Positions 16,670 through 23,506 of a stretch of 64,000 nucleotides of DNA are shown here, piece after piece. How positions within the stretch are numbered: position 1 is the first letter of the stretch; each line of letters begins with the position of its first letter. The notes below the pieces were generated by a model that was not told where the DNA came from, did no database searches, and saw only the letters and a list, made by a program, of their open reading frames with translations. The position numbers and the translations under genes were made by a program. This stretch comes from Parvibaculum sp035325945 (GTDB lineage: Bacteria > Pseudomonadota > Alphaproteobacteria > Parvibaculales > Parvibaculaceae): assembly GCF_035325945.1 (NCBI RefSeq), contig NZ_DAOKYX010000014.1, positions 10,714-74,713 of the forward strand, given 5' to 3'.

Positions 16670-17098
16670 TCACTGGCCGCTGATCTCGATCGTCTTCACC
16701 AGTTTCGAGGGCTCCGGCCTTACGAGATCTATCGAAAGAAGGCCGTTCTCGAGCCTCGCACCCACGGCGTCCATTCCATCCGCAAGAACGAATGCCCGCT
16801 GAAACTGGCGCGCCGCAATTCCGCGGTGGAGAAAGACGCGCTCGTTCCCGTCGCGCTGGCGGCCACGAATGACAAGCTGATTGTCCTCCAGCGTGACCGA
16901 AAGCTCGTCGCGGGAAAATCCGGCGACGGCAAGCGTGATGCGAAGCGCCCGCTTCTGCGTGTCGCCGCTTCCGGCGATCACCTCCTCCACATTATAGGGA
17001 GGATAGCCATCCGATCCCTTCGCGACGCGCTCAAGCAGCTGTTCCATGTCATCGAAGCCAAGCAGGAACGGGCTGTTGAACTGCATCATGCGCGTCAT
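16670..17098 (-). CDS. Hsp20/alpha-crystallin small heat-shock protein
   Basis: A 142-residue ATP-independent holdase of IbpA type. The N-terminal arm (MTRMMQFNSPFLLGFDDMEQLLERV) is followed by the alpha-crystallin domain at about 30-130. Diagnostic segments are YPPYNVEE, ITLAVAGFSRDELSVTLEDNQLVIRG, VFLHRGIAARQFQRAFVLADGM and GLLSIDL. The start at 17098 follows AAGGA at about 10 bases. A good sigma-32-type promoter lies upstream, and DUF1150 follows. Confidence 0.93.
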   Translation of the reverse strand: MTRMMQFNSPFLLGFDDMEQLLERVAKGSDGYPPYNVEEVIAGSGDTQKRALRITLAVAGFSRDELSVTLEDNQLVIRGRQRDGNERVFLHRGIAARQFQRAFVLADGMDAVGARLENGLLSIDLVRPEPSKLVKTIEISGQ

Positions 17099-17164
17099 TC
17101 CCAAAGTCCTTCGCAAAAGCGACCCGGTTCATTCGCGGCCCTGAAGCGGCACCGCTTGGCATCA

Positions 17165-17193
17165 ATGTGGGGATTGCCAGCGCCCCATGCAAG
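17165..17193 (-). promoter_or_regulatory. Sigma-32 (RpoH) heat-shock promoter for hsp20
   Basis: On the minus strand CTTGCAT (17187-17193), a 14-base spacer, then CCCCACAT (17165-17172). This matches the proteobacterial RpoH pattern of CTTG-type -35 and CCCCATnT-type -10. It lies about 65 bases before the hsp20 ATG. The other side of the 280-base interval (before 17379) holds an A/T-rich patch but no gene. Confidence 0.75.
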
Positions 17194-17378
17194 CCGCATC
17201 ACACCCATCGCCAAATCGCTGTTTTTAAACAAATTTTCTGCTTGTCGCCGGCTGGCCGCGGGTCCGCGCCCCAAACGCTGCGGCTGCCCCACCGGGCCGA
17301 CGCGGCTTCATGCCACGTTCCTCGCGGGCCAGGTCCGGTTCAGGCTCAAGGCAACACATCGCAACGGGCGCCCGCGCA

Positions 17379-18551
17379 ATGGAGAACGATCAGGCCTTTC
17401 TCGACGAAGTGCGGTCCTTCCTTTCGGAAAGACTCACGCCGGACCTCAGGGCGGCGGGACAGCGCACGACGGGCACGCATTCCGACATCGAAGCCTGCCG
17501 CATCTGGCATCGCCGCCTTTACGAGCGCGGCTGGATCGCGCCCGCCTGGCCTCTCGCCCATGGAGGCACGGGCTGGTCGGCGAGGCAGCGCTTTCTCTTC
17601 GAGCGGGAATGCGCGCTCAACGATGCGCCCATCCTGTTTGCCGGAGGGATCAGGAGCATCGGGCCTCTCCTCATTTCCATGGGCACGCTCGAGCAGCGCG
17701 AACGCTACCTCGCGCCCATCCTGACCGGCGACGACCTCTGGTGCCAGGGCTTCTCGGAAGCGGGCGCGGGCTCCGATCTCGCGGCGCTCGGAACGCGCGC
17801 GGTGCGCGACGGCGACGCTTACGTCGTCAACGGCGCGAAGATCTGGACGACCGGGGCCCATCACGCGAACCGCATGTTCGCGCTGGTGCGCAGCGCGCGC
17901 GGCGCGCGCCCACAGGAGGGGATCACCTTTCTTCTCATCGACATGGCGACGCCGGGTCTCAAGGTCGAGCCCATCCTTTCCTTCGACGGCGATCACGAAT
18001 TCAATCAGGTCATCTTCGACGATGTGCGCGTACCCCTCGCCAATCGCGTGGGCGCCGAGGGCGAGGGCTGGGCGGTCGCAAAGCATCTCATGCGTTTCGC
18101 GCGCTCGAACAACACGACGAGCGGATTGCTGCGGCGCGCCTATCGCGCGCTGGAACGCCTGCTGGCGGCGGGTCCCGAAGCCGATGCCGGCTTCCCCGCT
18201 CGCCTTGCCGCCATCGGGACCGAGCTTCGCGCCTTCGAGAGTTTCGAACTTCGCCTGATGTCGGAGGGACGGCTTGCGGGCGATGACGAAGTCTCCTCCT
18301 CGCTCATGAAATGCATGGCGAGCGAGCTTCACCAGCGCATCACCGAAATCGCGCTCGACCTCGCCGGGCCCTATGCCGCCGTGGCGGGCACGCTCAACGG
18401 CAACAGCCCCGCCTTCGCCGGAGAGGCCGCCCATGCGGCGCATAAATATTTCAGTACGCGCGCGGCGAGCATTTATTCGGGTACGAACGAAACTCACCGC
18501 AACATCATCGCCCGCTCCATCGCCGCTCCCCGCGAGCATCCAAGACACTGA
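17379..18551 (+). CDS. Acyl-CoA dehydrogenase
   Basis: This FAD-dependent enzyme of 390 residues would introduce an alpha,beta double bond in an acyl-CoA. The N-terminal helical domain has YERGWIAPAWPLAHGGTGWS. The middle beta-domain has WCQGFSEAGAGSDLAAL and GAKIWTTGAHHANRMF. The C-terminal domain ends ASIYSGTNETHRNIIARS. At the YxGT position the MCAD-type catalytic Glu is replaced by Ser, so the base, if any, lies elsewhere, as in other members of the FadE6/17/26-like group. No electron-transfer flavoprotein or beta-oxidation genes are adjacent. The ATG at 17379 was preferred to 17310. Confidence 0.87.
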   Translation: MENDQAFLDEVRSFLSERLTPDLRAAGQRTTGTHSDIEACRIWHRRLYERGWIAPAWPLAHGGTGWSARQRFLFERECALNDAPILFAGGIRSIGPLLISMGTLEQRERYLAPILTGDDLWCQGFSEAGAGSDLAALGTRAVRDGDAYVVNGAKIWTTGAHHANRMFALVRSARGARPQEGITFLLIDMATPGLKVEPILSFDGDHEFNQVIFDDVRVPLANRVGAEGEGWAVAKHLMRFARSNNTTSGLLRRAYRALERLLAAGPEADAGFPARLAAIGTELRAFESFELRLMSEGRLAGDDEVSSSLMKCMASELHQRITEIALDLAGPYAAVAGTLNGNSPAFAGEAAHAAHKYFSTRAASIYSGTNETHRNIIARSIAAPREHPRH

Positions 18552-18690
18552 GACACTGATAATCAATCGCGCATGCGACGGCCGGTCGCGGCGATTGACA
18601 AAGTGACACATTGTTCGCGGGAAACCCCCGACACTAGCATCGCACCAATCGGCCGCGTGCCGCACATATGTCCGGCGAAGGGTGCGAGAC

Positions 18691-19362
18691 ATGATCGATT
18701 ACGAAGCTCTCAAGGCTGCAAAGGTCGAACCGGACCCCTATCCGCATTTCGTCGTGCGCGATTTCATACCGGGCGAGATGCTGAGGAAAGTGATCCGGGA
18801 TTTTCCCGATCTCGACATGGCGGGGCTCTTCCTGCCCGAAGCCGCAAGCGGCGGACCCGTTTTCAACAGGCTGCTTCAGGAATTGCGAAGCGGGGAGCTT
18901 GCCCGCATCATCGGCGAGAAGCTCGACCTCGATCTCGAAGACCGGCCGCCCCTCCTCACGATCAGAAGCTGCTGTCAGGCGCAGGACGGACAGATCCATT
19001 CGGATTCGTCCTTCAAGCTCGCAACGCTCCTTCTCTATCTGAACGAGCCATCTCCCCACAATGCGTGGGCGCCGACGGGCGGGCGGCTGCGCGTGCTGCG
19101 GGGGCCGGACGATCTCGACGATTATGCGACTGAGGTGCCGCCCGAAGGAGGCACGCTCGTCTGCTTCAGGGTGCAGCCGAATTCCTGGCACGGGCACGCG
19201 CCTTTCGTCGGCCCGCGCCGCTATGTGATGCTTAACTACTGCCGCGACGAAGACGTGCTGAGGCGCGAGGAAGCGCGCCACCGCGTATCGGGCAATGTCA
19301 AAAGACTGAAGCGCTTCTTCGGTCTCGGGCGAATACCGGACAGGGCGGAGGCACGGCCATGA
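18691..19362 (+). CDS. 2-oxoglutarate/Fe(II)-dependent oxygenase (first of tandem pair)
   Basis: This 223-residue protein has a double-stranded beta-helix fold. Candidate iron ligands are His and Asp in IHSDSS, and the distal His in NSWHGHAPF. Arg in VGPRRYVMLNY, about 10 residues later, would bind 2-oxoglutarate. It is most like the 2OG-Fe(II) oxygenase families that act on small molecules or sugar-like substrates. It overlaps the next gene by four bases (ATGA), so the two are coupled. An alternative start is ATG at 18682. Substrate unknown. Confidence 0.8.
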   Translation: MIDYEALKAAKVEPDPYPHFVVRDFIPGEMLRKVIRDFPDLDMAGLFLPEAASGGPVFNRLLQELRSGELARIIGEKLDLDLEDRPPLLTIRSCCQAQDGQIHSDSSFKLATLLLYLNEPSPHNAWAPTGGRLRVLRGPDDLDDYATEVPPEGGTLVCFRVQPNSWHGHAPFVGPRRYVMLNYCRDEDVLRREEARHRVSGNVKRLKRFFGLGRIPDRAEARP

Positions 19363-20027
19363 CGAAAATTTCCGCAGGCGGCGAGGCGATCGGCCACCAC
19401 TTCCTCAAGGCGCTCGGCGAGGCGGACACGGAAGGCTTCCCCTTCCGTCACTGGCTGCTGTGCGATGCGCTGCCGACCGATGCGGCGCGCGCCATCCCTG
19501 CGCTTCCCATCGCGCCACCCGCGATCGACGATACGCAAGGAAAGCGCGAGACGCATAATGCAACGCGGAGCTTCTTCGCGGGCGAAAACCTCTCGCGCTT
19601 TCCGGTCGCACGCGCGATGGCCGACTGTTTTCAGGCGCCTGAAACCGTGCGGCAGATCGAGCGCGAGACGGGCGCGACGCTCACAGGCAGCTCGCTGCGC
19701 ATCGAATATTGCCAGGACACGGACGGTTTCTGGCTCGCGCCCCATACGGATATCGGCGCCAAGCTCTTCACCATGCTCATCTATCTCTCGGAGAGCCCGG
19801 AGGCGGCGGGCTGGGGCACGGATATTTACGACGACGAGCTTCGCCATGCGGGCTCGGCGCCCGGCGGCTTCAATCGCGGGCTCATTTTCGTTCCGGGGCC
19901 GGACACATGGCACGGCGTAGAGCAGCGCCGCTTCAAGGGCGTGCGCAAGTCGATCATCGTCAACTATGTGAAACCCGAGTGGCGGGCGCGCCACGAACTC
20001 GCCTTTCCCGACCAGCCGGTCGGCTGA
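19359..20027 (+). CDS. 2-oxoglutarate/Fe(II)-dependent oxygenase (second of tandem pair)
   Basis: A 222-residue protein with the same fold as its neighbour. The iron ligands are His and Asp in APHTDIGAK and His in TWHGVEQR. A Lys/Arg segment (FKGVRKSIIVNYV) corresponds to the co-substrate site. A Cys-containing IEYCQDTDGFW strand precedes the iron motif. The two proteins share the HxD...WHG layout but differ in most other positions, so they are old paralogues, possibly forming a heterodimer. It ends 105 bases before the amine-dehydrogenase heavy-subunit gene on the same strand. Confidence 0.8.
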   Translation: MTKISAGGEAIGHHFLKALGEADTEGFPFRHWLLCDALPTDAARAIPALPIAPPAIDDTQGKRETHNATRSFFAGENLSRFPVARAMADCFQAPETVRQIERETGATLTGSSLRIEYCQDTDGFWLAPHTDIGAKLFTMLIYLSESPEAAGWGTDIYDDELRHAGSAPGGFNRGLIFVPGPDTWHGVEQRRFKGVRKSIIVNYVKPEWRARHELAFPDQPVG

Positions 20028-20132
20028 AACGTGGCGCAAACCCCAATCAGGACTTTCCCGAAACCCAAATCTGACGCCAAATAAGGCAAAGGGGCCTGCC
20101 TGCCGGGCCGGCGGGAATCTCGGGGAGGACAC

Positions 20133-21347
20133 ATGCGCGCCTTGGCTTCGATTGCGGCGGCCGTGCTTGCGCTTACGGCGGCGCCCGCGCTTGCGGCCGA
20201 TCTCGAGCCGGAAACGCTCCGCGTGGAGGTGCTGCCGGACGGGCCCAGGGACCATTGGGTCTGGGTCGGCGATCTCGGCGCCCAGCACAATCCTGACACA
20301 CGCGCGGTGCTCGTCGATGCCGACAAGGGCAAGATGCTCGGCATGCTGAGCACAGGCTTCTGGAGCGCGGGCGTGCTGCCGCAAAGATCGACCGGCAATA
20401 TCGTCGCGCTCGAAACCTATTTCGAGAAGGGCACGCGCGGGACCCGCCACGACTATGTGACCGTCTACGATCCGCGCACGCTGCTGCCGCTTCACGAGAT
20501 CGAGGTGCCGCCCCGGCGCATGACGGCGCTCGTGCAGACGCGCATGGCCGGCATGACCGATGACGACCGCTTCCTCGCCATCACCAATTTCACGCCGAAG
20601 CAATCGGTGAGTATCGTCGATCTCGGCGAAAACCGCTTCGTGGAGGAAGTGGACACGCCGGGCTGCGGGCAGATCTATCCCATGGATGCGCGGCGCCTGT
20701 TCCTCATATGCGGAGATGGCGGCATCAAGGTTCTGACGCTCGACGACAGCGGCAAGGTCGCCGGTCAGAAAGACGGCAAGGCCTTTTTCGATCCTTTCGA
20801 GGACCCCGTCATCGTTCATGCGGCGCGTATCGGCCATGACTGGCTTTTCGTCTCCTTCAACGGCGACATCTATCAGCTCGATGCGTCGGGAGCGGAGGTG
20901 ACGCTTCGGGCGAAATGGTCGCTCCTCAGCGACAGCGAGCGAAAGAAGGGCTGGCGCACAGGCGGCTATCAGCCGCTTGCCATCGGCCGGCGGGACGGCC
21001 GCCTCTACGCGCTCATGCGCAAGGGGCCGGAGAGCACCTATGAGGAGCCGGGCGACGAGGTCTGGGTCTATGACATCGCGGCCCAAAGGCGCGTGGCAAA
21101 ATTCGATCTCGCAAACCCGACGCTCGCCATCGAGGTCAGCCAGGACGAAAAGCCGATCGTCTATGCCGCCTCCATGCAGCCCGTCATTCCCTACTGGTCG
21201 CTCGCGGTTCTTTCGGTTCTCGGCAAGATCGGCGATATACTCGATCTCGTGAAACCGGCTCTCGACGTTTACGACGCGCATGCCGGAACGCATCTCAGAA
21301 CCGTCGATCATGTCGCGTCCTTCGCGACATCGCTGCAACAACCATGA
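20133..21347 (+). CDS. aauB: Aromatic amine/methylamine dehydrogenase heavy (beta-propeller) subunit
   Basis: The large subunit of a periplasmic TTQ amine dehydrogenase, 404 residues. A signal peptide is clear (MRALASIAAAVLALTAAPAL, then AADL; cleavage near residue 22). The rest is a seven-bladed propeller with family segments VGDLGAQHNPDTRAVLVDADKGKMLGM, LETYFEKGTRGTRHDYVTVYD, PGCGQIYPMDARRLFLICGDG and GDEVWVYDI. It heads the aauB-E-D-A-cytochrome series with overlapping or nearly touching genes. The small subunit's close match to aromatic-amine-dehydrogenase sequences as I recall them favours Aau over Mau naming. Confidence 0.9.
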   Translation: MRALASIAAAVLALTAAPALAADLEPETLRVEVLPDGPRDHWVWVGDLGAQHNPDTRAVLVDADKGKMLGMLSTGFWSAGVLPQRSTGNIVALETYFEKGTRGTRHDYVTVYDPRTLLPLHEIEVPPRRMTALVQTRMAGMTDDDRFLAITNFTPKQSVSIVDLGENRFVEEVDTPGCGQIYPMDARRLFLICGDGGIKVLTLDDSGKVAGQKDGKAFFDPFEDPVIVHAARIGHDWLFVSFNGDIYQLDASGAEVTLRAKWSLLSDSERKKGWRTGGYQPLAIGRRDGRLYALMRKGPESTYEEPGDEVWVYDIAAQRRVAKFDLANPTLAIEVSQDEKPIVYAASMQPVIPYWSLAVLSVLGKIGDILDLVKPALDVYDAHAGTHLRTVDHVASFATSLQQP

Positions 21348-21889
21348 GCATGGCGATGCTGACGATCGATCCCGTCGCGGATCTTGCGCTTCGACTGGCG
21401 CTCGCCGCCGTACTGGCGATCGCCGCCTTTCACAAGCTGCGCGACCGCGCCACATTCGAGGCGCAGATCGCGGCCTATGCGCTGCTTCCCGAAGGACTCG
21501 TGCACCCCATGTCGCGCGCGCTTCCGCTCATCGAGGGGGCAGCGGCGCTCTTTCTCGTGGCGCGGTCAGAACATGCCGCCCTGCTCTCGGCCGCGATCTT
21601 CATCGCCTATGCGGGCGCGATCGGCATCAATCTCGCGCGGGGGCGGCGTGACATCGATTGCGGCTGCGGCGGCCCCGGCCGCAAGCAGATGCTCCATCCG
21701 GCGCTCGTGCTGCGAAATCTCGTCCTCGCCATCGCCGCAGCGACGGCGCAACTTCCGCTCGCGGGGCGCGTGCTTTCGATCGCGGATTACGCGGTCGGCA
21801 TCCTCGCGGCCATCGCGCTTCTCGCGCTTTACGAGGCGGTGAATGCGCTCATCGCCAATCTCTCATCCCATACGCGCCTGAAAGCCTGA
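21344..21889 (+). CDS. aauE: MauE-like membrane protein for TTQ enzyme maturation
   Basis: A 181-residue inner-membrane protein with about four helices and the MauE/DoxX-like pattern LALAAVLAIAAFHKLRDRATFEAQIAAY. A cytosol- or periplasm-facing cysteine pair lies in DIDCGCGGPG (near residue 106). MauE works with MauD in forming the six disulfides of the small subunit. The start at 21344 overlaps the aauB stop by four bases (ATGA). An internal ATG at 21350 would also fit. Confidence 0.88.
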   Translation: MSMAMLTIDPVADLALRLALAAVLAIAAFHKLRDRATFEAQIAAYALLPEGLVHPMSRALPLIEGAAALFLVARSEHAALLSAAIFIAYAGAIGINLARGRRDIDCGCGGPGRKQMLHPALVLRNLVLAIAAATAQLPLAGRVLSIADYAVGILAAIALLALYEAVNALIANLSSHTRLKA

Positions 21890-21893
21890 GCAC

Positions 21894-22517
21894 ATGGAAC
21901 AGACCCTCATCGTCTCGAACATCCTGCTCTGGCTGCTCGTCATCGGGCTTGGCGGCGCGGTGATCCTGCTCGCGCGGCAGGTGGGCGTTCTGCATGAGCG
22001 CATCACGCCTGTCGGCGCGCTGATGGTGGCGAAGTCCGTGCGCGTGGGCGAAGCCGCACCCCTCCTCCGCCTTGCAAGCCTCACGGGCGGCGAGGTGACC
22101 ATCGGCGGCAAACAGGCGGATGGCGCGAGCACGCTCGCCTTCTTCCTCTCGCCGACCTGCCCCGTCTGCACGACGCTGCTGCCGACCGCACGCGCCCTCG
22201 CGCGGCAGACGCCGGGCCTCCGGCTCGTGCTCGCAAGCGACGGCGAAGCGGCGGAGCACCAAGCCTTCATCGCCCGCAAGGGGCTCGATGACCTGCCCTA
22301 TGTGCTCTCCGAACAGCTCGGGCTCGGCTTCGGCGTGAGCAAGCTTCCCTATGCCGTGCTCATCGACGGCGAAGGCATCGTCCGCGCGCATGGGCTCGTC
22401 AATACGCGCGAACATCTCGAAAGCCTCATCGAGGCGGAACGCGAGGGCGTCGCCTCGATCCAGGACTACATGAAACGCGAAAGGGCGGCGGCCGAAGCCG
22501 CGCGGGGAGGTGAGTGA
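21894..22517 (+). CDS. aauD: MauD-like thioredoxin-fold protein
   Basis: A 207-residue membrane-anchored disulfide oxidoreductase. The N-terminal helix (about 8-27, SNILLWLLVIGLGGAVILLA) anchors a periplasmic thioredoxin domain with the redox motif CPVC at 89-92 and a cis-Pro region VSKLPYAVLIDGEG. MauD is required for folding the cysteine-rich small subunit encoded next. It is five bases after aauE, and its stop overlaps the aauA start (TGATG). Confidence 0.9.
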   Translation: MEQTLIVSNILLWLLVIGLGGAVILLARQVGVLHERITPVGALMVAKSVRVGEAAPLLRLASLTGGEVTIGGKQADGASTLAFFLSPTCPVCTTLLPTARALARQTPGLRLVLASDGEAAEHQAFIARKGLDDLPYVLSEQLGLGFGVSKLPYAVLIDGEGIVRAHGLVNTREHLESLIEAEREGVASIQDYMKRERAAAEAARGGE

Positions 22518-23023
22518 TGGGGGCGATCGACAGATGGACGGAGCGCTCGGCGCGCATGCTCGCGCGGGGCTCCTCCCGGCGCGGCTTTCTCGCAAGGGCG
22601 GGCGCATTTCTCATCGGCGCCGGTGTCGCGCCGCTCCTTCCGGTCTCGCGCGCCGGGGCGGCGGCAAAGGATGACGGCGACCCCACGCGCTGCGATTACT
22701 GGCGCTACTGCGCCATTGACGGCTTTCTGTGCAGTTGCTGCGGCGGCAGCACCAGCACCTGCCCGCCGGGAACGGTCGCCTCGGCCATCACATGGGTCGG
22801 CACATGCCGCAACCCGAACGACGGCAAGGACTACATCATCTCCTACAATGATTGCTGCGGGCGGAGCGGCTGCGGCCGCTGCACCTGCCAGCGCGACGAA
22901 GGCGACCGGCCGCTCTATCGCACCGACACGGCGAACGACATCAACTGGTGCGCGGGAAGCGGCGCCGACATCGTCTATAATTGTTCCACCGCCGTGCTCA
23001 TGGGCGTGGCCACGGGAGAGTGA
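22517..23023 (+). CDS. aauA: Aromatic amine dehydrogenase small subunit (TTQ-bearing)
   Basis: The catalytic subunit of 168 residues carries tryptophan tryptophylquinone. The long leader has a twin-arginine motif (SSRRGFLARAG, Arg21-Arg22), so export is by Tat. The mature part holds the TTQ tryptophans Trp93 (ITWVGTC) and Trp144 (DINWCAG), plus the acidic residues Asp68 (IDGFLC) and Asp112 (YNDCCG) needed for cofactor biogenesis and catalysis. There are 14 cysteines, including the SCCGG pair typical of the aromatic type, as I recall; methylamine dehydrogenase has 12. It would oxidise primary amines such as phenethylamine or tyramine to aldehydes. Confidence 0.93.
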   Translation: MGAIDRWTERSARMLARGSSRRGFLARAGAFLIGAGVAPLLPVSRAGAAAKDDGDPTRCDYWRYCAIDGFLCSCCGGSTSTCPPGTVASAITWVGTCRNPNDGKDYIISYNDCCGRSGCGRCTCQRDEGDRPLYRTDTANDINWCAGSGADIVYNCSTAVLMGVATGE

Positions 23024-23421
23024 CCTTGCGGCTCGCGGCGCTCGTGTTTCTTCTCTGCCTCGGCGCTTCGGCCGCGCTCGCCTCCCCGCGCACGGACTAC
23101 ATGCTGCGCTGCATGGGCTGCCATCTGCCCGACGGCGCGGAGACGCCGGACAAGGTGCCGCCGCTCAAGAATCACGTCGCGCGTTTCCTCTCCGTCGAGG
23201 GCGGGCGCGCCTATCTCGTGCAGGTGCCGGGCACGCGCCAGTCCGTGCTCTCCGACAAGGCGGTCGCCGATCTCCTGAACTGGCTCGTCGTCCATTTCGA
23301 CGCGGCGCATATGCCCGAGAGTTTTGCGCCCTATAGCGAAGCGGAGGTGAGGGAACTGCGCTCGCATCATCTGCGCGACGCCGCCGCCGAGCGCGCGCGC
23401 CTTATCGAACGGATGGAGTAG
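23020..23421 (+). CDS. Mono-heme c-type cytochrome of the amine dehydrogenase cluster
   Basis: A 133-residue periplasmic cytochrome. The GTG start at 23020 overlaps the aauA stop (GTGA). A signal peptide (about 21 residues, LAALVFLLCLGASAALA) precedes the heme motif CMGCH (Cys31, Cys34, His35). Met98 in HMPESF is the likely distal ligand. It is a good candidate for the electron acceptor or downstream carrier of the amine dehydrogenase. From memory, the Alcaligenes faecalis aau cluster also has a small mono-heme cytochrome gene after aauA. No azurin or amicyanin gene is present here. Confidence 0.82.
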   Translation: MTLRLAALVFLLCLGASAALASPRTDYMLRCMGCHLPDGAETPDKVPPLKNHVARFLSVEGGRAYLVQVPGTRQSVLSDKAVADLLNWLVVHFDAAHMPESFAPYSEAEVRELRSHHLRDAAAERARLIERME

Positions 23422-23506
23422 CGCCCACGCGCTTTGACCGGCGGCGCGGGCGCGGGTAAAACCCGCCTCTCCCTTTCCACCCCGCGTCAGCTTTTCCACA
23501 GGTCCG

